From positions 1 to 6,269 of the forward strand of contig JAITTR010000017.1 of assembly GCA_031286725.1 (NCBI GenBank): 6,269 nt of DNA, in the 5' to 3' direction. Shown here piece after piece: positions 1 through 6,004 of this stretch. The DNA is from Holosporales bacterium (GTDB lineage Bacteria; Pseudomonadota; Alphaproteobacteria; RUG11792). The translations under genes and the position numbers were made by a program. Positions within the stretch are counted from its first letter, which is position 1; every line of letters begins with the position of its first letter. The notes below the pieces were generated by a model, which was given only the letters and a program-made list of their open reading frames with translations, searched no databases and was not told the DNA's origin.

Positions 1-1
1 G

Positions 2-733
2 GATTCGCTAGCGGCTTTGCGAGCGCTCATAGTAGATGCTGCCACGCCACAATACGGCCTAGACGCCTTGCAGCCAGCTGACATAACAGACATAGTAGGA
101 CTACTCGGGTTGACACAAGGGGACGACGCCAACGAATCGTACGCAAGAATGGCCATCGCCCTGCTATCGCGAGACGGGACGACGGAATCGGGGGATTTAA
201 TGGCAGGAGGCAGGGCGATCCAGGGCCAGGCTCGAGACGCGGCTCTACAACTGATAGCAGACCGAATAGGCGCTCGAAGAGCGGAGATAGCGGCAGCCCT
301 GCCATTCGGTGCGGCAGCGGCCCCGGCGGCTGGAGCTCATGGGGCATGGGGAATGAGCGTTTTTGATTGTGTTCGTATGGCCGCAGAACATGTTCAGGAT
401 ATAGTCGACGCTAGAGGTAGAGGCGAGCTAGGGCAACATGGTTGGAATCCTGCAAATAACGAAAGGTTGATAATAGAACTTGCTTCGTCTCATGAAGGCA
501 TCGGAGGAGACCCCCAAGAACTGCTTAGAGCTCTCCGAGGTTTGCTACAAGGGGCACAACAGCAGCCGCAAGCAGGAGTTGCTCCAGCGCTACATGGTCA
601 GCAGCAAGGCTACCATCCGGGAGCAATTCAAGCTCCGTGGGCAGCTCAAGCTCAGCATGCTCCTGGGAGAAATAGAGTTACAATCAGGATCGATGGGGCT
701 AATGGTAACCTCTCTTTTGAGAGATTCGTATAG
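2..733 (+). CDS. C-terminal part of an Ala/Gly/Gln-rich protein of unknown function (5' partial)
   Basis: The frame is open to the left edge, so the TTG at 17 is not a convincing start and the gene very likely begins outside the window; 243 residues are visible, ending at TAG 731-733. I do not recognise the family. The visible part reads as mostly helical soluble protein: an Ala-rich first 110 residues with repeated acidic and Arg-rich helices, an Ala/Pro linker around window residues 100-115 (FGAAAAPAAGAHGAWG), a second helical block (SVFDCVRMAAEHVQDIVDAR), then a Gln-rich, low-complexity tail (GLLQGAQQQPQAG, HGQQQGYHPGAIQAPW) and a short beta-like end (NRVTIRIDGANGNLSFERFV). There is no signal peptide or membrane segment in this part. 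The first ~350 bases are visibly GC-rich (about 58% in the first 60), falling toward 45-50% later, whereas downstream sequence is about one third G+C. A large secreted or effector-like protein is possible from composition only; no domain supports it. A following terminator supports this as a real gene. Confidence 0.75.
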   Translation, partial: DSLAALRALIVDAATPQYGLDALQPADITDIVGLLGLTQGDDANESYARMAIALLSRDGTTESGDLMAGGRAIQGQARDAALQLIADRIGARRAEIAAALPFGAAAAPAAGAHGAWGMSVFDCVRMAAEHVQDIVDARGRGELGQHGWNPANNERLIIELASSHEGIGGDPQELLRALRGLLQGAQQQPQAGVAPALHGQQQGYHPGAIQAPWAAQAQHAPGRNRVTIRIDGANGNLSFERFV

Positions 734-811
734 AGTATAAGCGGCACAGCTTAGGCAGAAGTGATTACTATATGCTAACTGCTGGGTTGTATCTCATCAG
801 AAGTGAAAGGG

Positions 812-843
812 AGTCGCTTAACATGTGGTTGAGCGACTTTTTT
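812..843 (+). terminator. Rho-independent terminator of the first gene
   Basis: An 11-base-pair stem, AGTCGCTTAAC (812-822) with GTTGAGCGACT (828-838), contains one T-G wobble, a five-base loop (823-827) and a run of T from 838 to 843. It lies 79 bases after the stop of the plus-strand gene and has the T-run on the correct side for that gene. Confidence 0.92.
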
Positions 844-1091
844 GATTAGGATAGTAAGGAATTTGTATAAACTTCGAAGAAGTCAATACGATAAAAAGGG
901 CGTGACATAAAGAGCGGAACGAATTTAAAAACAAGAGCACGAACAGACCAATGACTTTAACTAAGTACGAGTAATGTTAATTTTAGGTCGACAACATGCA
1001 CGGCTTTTAATTGTTTCTCAACTTTCTTTGAAAAGGCAAAACCAGAGGTAACATCTTCCTAGTTTATTATTTTTACTCTCTTCAACTTCTC
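844..1091. other. No intact gene; possible decayed minus-strand coding sequence
   Basis: No complete gene is visible. On the minus strand one frame from about 1055 down to a TAA at 846-848 reads about 70 codons with only one internal stop (pieces such as EDVTSGFAFSKKVEKQLKAV, then SHWSVRALVFKFVPLFMSRP). It has no recognisable start, ribosome binding site or family. It could be the relic of a gene interrupted beside the transposase relic, or a chance open stretch. It does not match what I remember of the catalytic C-terminal half of IS481 transposases. Confidence 0.25.
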
Positions 1092-1430
1092 TTAGCCACT
1101 TATTTTTCCTTCTTCGGTACGAACTTCTGCAATATCAATATGGAAATAGCCGATAGGATAGAATTTCTTCTTCTCCTTTTTTGTCGAGCTCTAGTAATCG
1201 GCCGATACCAAACCTGTGAAATACCCAACACAACAAAGTCAAAGGCAGTCCCAAAGGCACGGAAGAGCGTATTTGCTGAACCCGCAAACACAGACTAGTC
1301 TCTTCTTTTCGAACCCAGGGGGATTATGAACATATTCAGAACCGTCTTGTAGTTAATCGAGTATTTCTTAGCAAGAACTTTCAAGTTCTTTTTATTGTTT
1401 TGTATTGCTCTACGCACAGCCCTCCGTCAT
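1092..1430 (-). pseudogene. IS481-family transposase, N-terminal half, heavily frameshifted
   Basis: Three collinear minus-strand pieces in different frames match the N-terminal half of an IS481-type DDE transposase. First, from 1430 down, MTE then, after one extra G in the run at 1420-1422, AVRRAIQNNKKNLK and VLAKKYSINYKTV, the helix-turn-helix. Second, around 1218-1183, HRFGIGRLLELD, equivalent to the HR.GI.RLP stretch that follows the LPLDDCLYAL region, here eroded (YALPCLWDCL then a stop). Third, in another frame near 1180-1092, KKEKKKFYPIGYFHIDIAEV then RTEEGK, the start of the integrase core with the first catalytic Asp at 1134-1136. The reading ends at a stop, and the rest of the DDE core is not seen. 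The 63-residue open frame inside (1100-1291) is a by-product in the wrong phase. The family match is from memory of IS481 sequences; the frameshifts are seen directly. The element is dead and cannot transpose by itself. Confidence 0.85.
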
Positions 1431-1460
1431 TTGGGCATATGCATGTAATATCTGTTTTTA

Positions 1461-1496
1461 GCACAAAAAAGATTCATTCGGTAAATACTTTTGTGC
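1461..1496. repeat. Inverted repeat upstream of the transposase relic
   Basis: Perfect 8-base arms GCACAAAA (1461-1468) and TTTTGTGC (1489-1496) flank a 20-base spacer, about 30 bases upstream of the decayed transposase start. It could be a leftover of the element's end or regulatory region, or a chance hairpin. No partner copy was found on the far side of the relic. Confidence 0.4.
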
Positions 1497-1577
1497 AGAC
1501 TAATCTTTCCCTATGCTACTAAATTTGCCCCAACCAAACTATGACTTTTTGGTTTTATGCAGCGACGTCATGCTTTT

Positions 1578-2363
1578 TCAAATTTTAAAAAAGTATGATG
1601 CGGTCATGTCTAGATAGTTTTCTCCAAAATAATTCGGATACTCGTTTTTGAGACTATTCTTAAAATCCTGCGCGGAATGACTCATTTTAGCGAATCTCTT
1701 GAGCCTTTCCAAATACGCTATCTTTATTTCTGCATCTTGCAAATTTTCAGGAACATGATGTGACGTTAGAATGAAAGCGTATTTCTTTGCAATATAACTC
1801 TTAAGATTGTCTATGACTAAATCTGCGTGTTTTTCTCCGAAAATAATCGAATGACAATCCGAGCCAAGCATATGGATATATATTGAATTTATTTCTGGAA
1901 TTTCAATATCAAAAGCCTCATTATTGCGTTTGATAATAAATTCGATATCTCCAATATTAATTTTGTTTTCTAAAATAATATCTGTTGGCTCTGTAATAGC
2001 GCTATCGAAATCTTTGCCAAAAGTAGTGGAAAATTCGTCAACCATTATTTTCCCAGGACCGTTTTTGGCATATTCCATTGCTTCTATGGTCGAATATTTT
2101 TTCACGTTTTGGAAACATGTTCCGCCGGCAGCGTGATACGAGATTATCACTCCACATAACTCCTTTTTCAAGTCGCGTACGTATGAAGCCAGTTCTTTTA
2201 TATTATTGAAGAAGGATACATTTTCTATCATAACCAACTTATCGCCTTTTTCTAAGACAAAACATTCTTCAGATAATGCATTTTTGCTGGCATATGCATG
2301 TAGTTTAATGGCATCAAAATCGTAAATCTCAACCGAACCGCGCGTTAATTCAATTCTTTCCAT
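1578..2363 (-). CDS. Degenerate metallo-beta-lactamase-fold protein
   Basis: This 261-residue protein starts at ATG 2361-2363, behind the strongest ribosome binding site in the window (AGGAGG, 2368-2373). Its layout follows the MBL fold: an N-terminal strand region ending in KLVMIENV (residues 42-49), a helix (56-68), GVIISYHAAGG (71-81) where an MBL enzyme would carry its metal-binding HxHxDH motif, GDIEFIIKR with FDIEIPEINSIYIHMLGSDC (138-170), and YAFILTSHHVPEN (195-207) near the last metal-ligand position. Remaining candidate ligands are His77, His164, Asp169, His171, His202 and His203, but the HxHxDH motif is not intact, so classical hydrolase activity is doubtful. From memory, similar proteins exist in diverse bacteria, usually annotated as MBL-fold hydrolases, with the same helical C-terminus (NYFGENYLDMTASYFF). 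It is predicted cytoplasmic, with no signal peptide. The full length and strong start suggest a functional gene. Substrate unknown. Confidence 0.85.
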   Translation of the reverse strand: MERIELTRGSVEIYDFDAIKLHAYASKNALSEECFVLEKGDKLVMIENVSFFNNIKELASYVRDLKKELCGVIISYHAAGGTCFQNVKKYSTIEAMEYAKNGPGKIMVDEFSTTFGKDFDSAITEPTDIILENKINIGDIEFIIKRNNEAFDIEIPEINSIYIHMLGSDCHSIIFGEKHADLVIDNLKSYIAKKYAFILTSHHVPENLQDAEIKIAYLERLKRFAKMSHSAQDFKNSLKNEYPNYFGENYLDMTASYFFKI

Positions 2364-2367
2364 TACG

Positions 2368-2373
2368 CCTCCT
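2368..2373 (-). promoter_or_regulatory. Strong Shine-Dalgarno of the MBL-fold gene
   Basis: On the minus strand AGGAGG is followed by CGTA and the ATG at 2361-2363. The four-base gap is short, but the match to the anti-Shine-Dalgarno is perfect and fixes this start. Neither the 464-residue protein nor the Rpn protein has a comparable site. Confidence 0.75.
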
Positions 2374-2421
2374 CTAAGAACATTAACTTACGTTGAAATT
2401 TAGTTTAATGCAAGCTACTTC

Positions 2422-2450
2422 AAATTAAAACAGTATTTATAGCAATACAA
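2422..2450 (-). promoter_or_regulatory. Possible sigma-70-type promoter of the MBL-fold gene, overlapping an inverted repeat
   Basis: On the minus strand TTGTAT (2445-2450) and TAATTT (2422-2427) are separated by 17 bases, about 60 bases upstream of the start codon. The spacer overlaps an inverted repeat with arms GTATT (2433-2437) and AATAC (2444-2448), which could be an operator. In AT-rich DNA such matches arise easily, so this is tentative. Confidence 0.3.
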
Positions 2451-2619
2451 GGAAAAATTGAAAGATCTTGCTCACAACTCCTGATGGTAGAAATCCCATT
2501 TCTGAAGAAATTGCCTTGGAAGGAATCTAACCAAAGAAGCTGAAGTTACAGATATCTCGATATTTTGGATGGAGCAGAAAAGATCTATTTCTGAAATAAA
2601 AATCATTGTATCTAATAGC
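2451..2619. other. Intergenic stretch without an intact gene
   Basis: No complete gene is visible between the MBL-fold gene's upstream region and the end of the 464-residue protein's gene. Short plus-strand pieces such as LLTTPDGRNPISEEIALEGI and, in another frame, EAEVTDISIFWMEQKRSISE look protein-like and could be eroded coding sequence, but I cannot assign them. No convincing terminator follows the stop of the 464-residue gene at 2620. Confidence 0.3.
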
Positions 2620-4014
2620 TTAATAACTTCTAATTTCGCCTTTATATAACCAATCTGGAATTTTTATACAACCGTTATCAATTAACTTTCTAACTTCAGG
2701 GTGGTTTTGAAGAATAAGCCTTATCGTTCTCACAGATACATACGCTTTACGCATAATATTTTTTTGTTTTTCATGAATATTTGCATCGCAGACGTTTTCC
2801 TGATACTTATGGCATTCTTTTGCTCGCTCTGGGATGATTTCTTTTTGCCAAACGTTTATTACGTCTTCTTTTATGTTGTTTTTTGAATTACGCGGTTTAA
2901 AATATTTTTCTAAAAATTCCTTTAGCATCGACACAGTTCCTTTTCTTTCAGATTTTATACATTTGCCATTTTTATCATACAGCTTTTGTAAAGTTGATAT
3001 TTGGCCGTCGAAGAATTTAGGATTCAGGTTATCGCAAAATATTTTGTTTAATTTTACGATAAACTCTCTATAATTTTTAGATGTCTCGTTTATAGGTACT
3101 TGAAATTCTGGCATGTATATATTTGAAAAATCTTCTTTAAAGAACGACTTACCATAAACTTGAGTCGTCATTTGGTTGATCATTTTTTGTTCCTCCAGAA
3201 ACGCTTCAAAAATGCTGACTTTTTCTGGGAATTCTCCTAATATCGAGCATTTATAATAATCATAATCAGGCGCACATTTTTCAGATATACTGTCAATTTC
3301 AAAACTTTCCCAATATTTTTGATGCTTAGCAGGCAATTCCTGGTGAAGATCGCGTAGATAAACACAAATCGCGTGTCGTTCATAATTTTCGCCTCTGTAG
3401 GCTAATCCATATCGCAAATTAACACTATTATCGTCCGGAGTATTTCTACACGATATCAAGCCTTCAGAGCCATACGATTTTACTTCATATATCGGATCAT
3501 CCTTATATCGGTCTAACACATTTGTTTGAAAGTATCTGTACGTAAGTTGTGGATACCCCAGCTGTAATAGCCTAGAATACTTTGGTTGCTCGAGTAACTT
3601 TACTTTAGGTATGTCTTTCCGCAGTATTTTTTCTGATGGATATAACCCAATATCTAAAAACGGATGATTGCGTTTATTAGAGAAGATATCTTCATTATGC
3701 TCTTCTCTAAGATAGATATTAGGTAAATTATCTAAATATGCTATTTGCTTATTAACAGAAACATCTGGAAAACGTTTAATGTTGGAATTTCCGTCTTTAA
3801 CTATCGTTATAGACTCATTTTTCACCAAAGAAAGTAATGCTCCTTTTAGGTCGCTTACGTTTGTTGGCTCACCAATAATCATATGTAGTCCTTTGTACCT
3901 TACATTTTCAGGATAAAACCAATAAACCAAGTTATCTAACTGAATGCCATTAAAATTCCGTGATTTCACGAAAAAATCACGGATTACTTTTAATAATTCT
4001 TTTTCATCAATCAC
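2620..4014 (-). CDS. Conserved-looking 464-residue protein of unknown function
   Basis: A long intact frame starts at GTG 4012-4014; an in-frame TAA at 4021-4023 prevents extension, and no good ribosome binding site precedes the GTG, so the start is uncertain. I cannot name the family. Visible parts: an N-terminal helical segment possibly of winged-helix type (residues 4-75: LLKVIRDFFVKSRNFNG, then ALLSLVKNESITIVKDG); a block with LYPSEKIL (124-131), PKYSRLLQLGYPQLTYRYFQ (144-163) and VLDRYKDDPIYEV (166-178); a strand-rich block with AICVYLRDLHQELPAKHQKYW (215-235), resembling a motif I recall in long uncharacterised bacterial proteins; and a charged helical C-terminal half ending in YVSVRTIRLILQNHPEVRKLI (425-445). 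No nucleotide-binding P-loop, nuclease motif, membrane span or signal peptide is evident. It lies in the same orientation as the HEPN-like gene upstream, 517 bases away. A role as a defence or regulatory protein is only a contextual guess. Confidence 0.8.
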   Translation of the reverse strand: MIDEKELLKVIRDFFVKSRNFNGIQLDNLVYWFYPENVRYKGLHMIIGEPTNVSDLKGALLSLVKNESITIVKDGNSNIKRFPDVSVNKQIAYLDNLPNIYLREEHNEDIFSNKRNHPFLDIGLYPSEKILRKDIPKVKLLEQPKYSRLLQLGYPQLTYRYFQTNVLDRYKDDPIYEVKSYGSEGLISCRNTPDDNSVNLRYGLAYRGENYERHAICVYLRDLHQELPAKHQKYWESFEIDSISEKCAPDYDYYKCSILGEFPEKVSIFEAFLEEQKMINQMTTQVYGKSFFKEDFSNIYMPEFQVPINETSKNYREFIVKLNKIFCDNLNPKFFDGQISTLQKLYDKNGKCIKSERKGTVSMLKEFLEKYFKPRNSKNNIKEDVINVWQKEIIPERAKECHKYQENVCDANIHEKQKNIMRKAYVSVRTIRLILQNHPEVRKLIDNGCIKIPDWLYKGEIRSY

Positions 4015-4020
4015 TTTTGT

Positions 4021-4065
4021 TTATAAGAATACAGAAGAAAATCTATTTTCATCAATATACTCCAT
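4021..4065 (-). other. Short open frame joined in phase to the 464-residue gene across a TAA
   Basis: In the same frame as the downstream gene, an ATG at 4063-4065, preceded by AAGGA at nine bases' spacing, reads MEYIDENRFSSVFL and stops at TAA 4021-4023, seven bases' worth of sequence before the GTG start. An ATG nine bases further upstream (4072-4074) is also possible. This may be the true N-terminus separated by a nonsense mutation, a short leader, or chance. It has a better ribosome binding site than the annotated GTG. Confidence 0.35.
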
Positions 4066-4095
4066 AAGAGGCATTCCTTTTAATCCTTAGTTTCT

Positions 4096-4377
4096 TTAAG
4101 GTCGGCGTTTCGAGGCAACCGTATCTACACCTCTCTCGTTTCTAACCATATAATAGACCTCTTCAAAGCCTTTACTAGAAGCAATATAACCTTTTGCCTT
4201 CTTTTTGGTCTGCTAATACCTTCTTTGGCATCCGTAAATCCTTGTGCTCTTGTTGTTCTTAAGTTTTATAGATAAAGTACAGTTAGCCATAGATACATTT
4301 TTTATCTTAGCTACTACCTCTTGTATGATTGACTGATTAAGGTATCGTCACCATTCCCTGATTGCTTCTTCCGTAAG
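4096..4377 (-). pseudogene. Possible decayed coding sequence, family unknown
   Basis: One minus-strand frame from 4377 to the TAA at 4096-4098 reads about 94 codons broken only by TGA 4348-4350 and TAG 4213-4215. The pieces look protein-like: LTEEAIREW, YLNQSIIQEVVAKIKNVSM, KLKNNKSTRIYGCQRRY, and KKAKGYIASSKGFEEVYYMV. It is in phase with the gene that follows. I recognise no family and no start. Stops are not dramatically rarer than expected in AT-rich DNA, so this may be chance; the amino-acid pattern is the main argument. Confidence 0.35.
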
Positions 4378-4531
4378 CTACCATTCTCGTCATTATTTTT
4401 GTAAATTCTGGATTATTTGCGGATTGATTGAAACTTAGCATCGTCAAGGATTTGATATTAAATTGCGCTTGTGTTAAGCCAACATTGAGTAATATTTGAG
4501 AACCATGAAACGCGGAATTAATTGCAAAAAC
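4337..4531 (-). other. 64-codon open frame directly following, in phase, the HEPN-like gene's TAG
   Basis: Immediately after the TAG stop of the HEPN-like gene (4532-4534) the same frame stays open for 64 codons to TAA 4337-4339. It encodes protein-like sequence (SQILLNVGLTQAQFNIKSL, then NNPEFTKIMTRMVAYGRSNQ). There is no ATG near its beginning. It may be the remnant of a separate decayed gene, the rest of a once longer protein, or less likely a readthrough extension. The HEPN-like domain appears complete before the TAG. Confidence 0.3.
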
Positions 4532-5497
4532 CTATACAATTTTCTGTTTCTTTAGGTTTGTTATAGTAGCGCAAAGCGCTTGTCGACACATTTTGGCTGT
4601 GTGCATATCTGGGTTAAAGTTAGCTTTCACTTGTTTCTCAGGATGAATGTAATTTCTAAAATTTCGCAAACCATCACTAAACTTCTTAACATCTTCTCGC
4701 AAATAGCCCTTGTCATAACTAACATCTATAAGCTTAGCAAGCGACCAAGAACACTCAAGGTTTCGTGACTTTTTTAAGAATAAACTTAAAATGCCTTCAA
4801 GAAGGCTGCCAGCCATAAGAATAGCAGCAAGTGGAGCATTATTTTTTATACAAATTTGCATTTCTTTAAATCTCTGTTCAAGTACTTCTTTAAGGTTCGG
4901 TTCTAATCCAAGAAAATCCAATGTCACATCGTCAAACTTGATTGCCAAAAACTTTTGCTCTTCTTGCTTAAGTTTCTCCAAATCTTCACCCTCTTTGCAC
5001 ATTTCTTTGTTTTGGGAAGTTTTTATATATTTGCCTTTCTCCTTGTGATGGGCAACAAGTTCTTCCGGTAGGCTTAAGATTGAAGGAAAAGTGGAATCTA
5101 TTTCTCGCATATTTTCCAGCCAATCTATAAGATTTATAATTTCTATATTACAGGATAATATTTCCTCTTTTACATAACCTTGTTGACTGTATATTTTGGT
5201 ATTGTCCGGTATAATTTTTAATTTGCTAGCGTGAGTATTCCAGAGCAGTTCTCTTATTTCTTTTGCAAACGGAGAGAAATCGTATATTGCAGCTATTGAT
5301 GAATTTTGGTCGTGCCAGTATGTGTAGTCAACGTCACACTTACCGCAATTCACATAATCGACCCTCAAAATAAAACCTGGTAAATCGACATATGTTATCA
5401 TATCCGTTACCATGTCTTTACCTTCGTCGCGAGGATAATTTTTCCTATCTTCCTCTAATTGCCTTAGTTCATCTTCAGTTGGCTTATAGATGCTCAT
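4532..5497 (-). CDS. Protein with C-terminal HEPN-like domain
   Basis: I place the start at ATG 5495-5497 (321 residues, MSIYKPTEDEL), behind AGAGGGA at 5507-5513; the longer frame reaching 5533 starts at a TTG/ATG pair with no better binding site. The N-terminal ~130 residues are of unknown type and carry CGKCDVDYTYW (residues 51-61), whose two Cys are too few for an obvious zinc ribbon. A charged linker follows (168-182, EGEDLEKLKQEEQKF). The C-terminal ~120 residues are all-helical and end in LRNFRNYIHPEK, giving Arg278, Asn279 and His285: the R-x6-H form of the HEPN ribonuclease motif. Preceding segments (LEQRFKEMQICIKNNAPLAA, ILMAGSLLEGILSLFLKK, SWSLAKLIDVSYDKGYL) fit the helices of the DUF4145-like HEPN group. 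HEPN proteins are often RNases in toxin-antitoxin and abortive-infection systems, but many of this group are of unknown activity. It is predicted cytoplasmic. The domain call is firm in pattern; function is inference. Confidence 0.8.
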   Translation of the reverse strand: MSIYKPTEDELRQLEEDRKNYPRDEGKDMVTDMITYVDLPGFILRVDYVNCGKCDVDYTYWHDQNSSIAAIYDFSPFAKEIRELLWNTHASKLKIIPDNTKIYSQQGYVKEEILSCNIEIINLIDWLENMREIDSTFPSILSLPEELVAHHKEKGKYIKTSQNKEMCKEGEDLEKLKQEEQKFLAIKFDDVTLDFLGLEPNLKEVLEQRFKEMQICIKNNAPLAAILMAGSLLEGILSLFLKKSRNLECSWSLAKLIDVSYDKGYLREDVKKFSDGLRNFRNYIHPEKQVKANFNPDMHTAKMCRQALCATITNLKKQKIV

Positions 5498-5533
5498 CGC
5501 TTTGATTCCCTCTCTACATAGTTGCCCCATCAA

Positions 5534-5812
5534 GCCATCACCATTTTACGTTCTGGCAAATACTGGGCTGATTGTAAGTAACTCTAATTCATATCCCGAA
5601 TGAGCTAGCTTGTCTTTCCATAACGTCGGACGTAAATCCCGCTTAGTTACTGACTGGTTTTATTATATCCGTTCTACATGGGAACAACAACTCTGTACCA
5701 AGAGATATTTTCTTTATCTCTTTATATCCTTGTTTGTTAGCATTTCCAATATTCTCCAAGCATGAGATCTAGCGCTCACATTTATACCCACGTATCTTAC
5801 TGGAACCAACTA
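5534..5812 (-). other. Decayed, possibly formerly coding stretch upstream of the HEPN-like gene
   Basis: No intact gene is present. In the same frame as the HEPN-like gene two protein-like pieces are visible: 31 codons from 5809 to TAA 5714-5716 (VGINVSARSHAWRILEMLTN) and 37 codons from 5659 to TAA 5546-5548 (TKRDLRPTLWKDKLAHSGYE, then LELLTISPVFART). A second frame reads NIGNANKQGYKEIKKISLGT across the middle, suggesting a frameshifted relic of one gene that ended about 50 bases before the HEPN-like start. Family not recognised. Confidence 0.3.
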
Positions 5813-5879
5813 GAACCTTCCGGAATTATTTAGAGAAATAAAATATATAAAACCTCATTCCCCCAAAAGTATTTCATAA

Positions 5880-5898
5880 TTGTATTAGAATTATACAA
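5880..5898. repeat. Imperfect palindrome TTGTAT-N7-ATACAA
   Basis: Six-base arms TTGTAT (5880-5885) and ATACAA (5893-5898) flank a seven-base centre. The shape suits a dimeric repressor site, but no cognate regulator is in the window. Confidence 0.35.
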
Positions 5899-6004
5899 AC
5901 TCGCACATATATAAACTTGGTGGTCACAACAGAGACCAACTTCATTTTAAATTACGCTTGATTTCCAATAGCTTGCAACGTCCTAGACTTGAAGTTTTCC
6001 CAAA

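Noticed and set aside
27..347. Minus-strand open frame of 106 codons opposite the first gene
   Set aside because: It is the mirror of a GC-rich, Ala-rich coding sequence on the plus strand, with no ribosome binding site and a composition typical of an antisense shadow.
480..740. Plus-strand open frame of 86 codons overlapping the end of the first gene
   Set aside because: It lies almost entirely inside the first gene in another phase and starts at a TTG without a ribosome binding site; the Gln/Ala-rich codons keep it open by chance.
1100..1291. 63-residue minus-strand open frame
   Set aside because: It lies within the transposase relic in the wrong phase; neighbouring frames give the recognisable IS481 sequence.
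1297..1313. tRNA T-loop-like GGGTTCGAA on the minus strand
   Set aside because: No acceptor stem, anticodon arm or CCA partner can be found around it, and it falls inside the transposase relic.
1532..1554. Hairpin AACCAAA / TTTGGTT as a terminator for the MBL-fold gene
   Set aside because: The perfect 7-base arms are AT-rich, and on the minus strand the sequence after the hairpin is GGGGC rather than a T-run, so it does not look like an intrinsic terminator for that gene.
1924..2136. Plus-strand open frame opposite the MBL-fold gene
   Set aside because: It is antisense to a well-supported coding sequence, hydrophobic by mirror effect, and has no ribosome binding site.
2701..3073. Two plus-strand open frames (2701-2886, 2834-3073) opposite the 464-residue gene
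   Set aside because: Both are antisense shadows rich in Phe/Tyr/Ile from the mirrored Lys/Glu/Asn codons.
4580..5048. Plus-strand open frames (4580-4768, 4791-5048) opposite the HEPN-like gene
   Set aside because: They are antisense to a clear coding sequence with a recognisable domain.
5914..5942. Inverted repeat AACTTGGT / ACCAACTT
   Set aside because: The arms have a mismatch, the 13-base loop competes with an alternative five-pair stem, and no T-run or promoter gives it a role.
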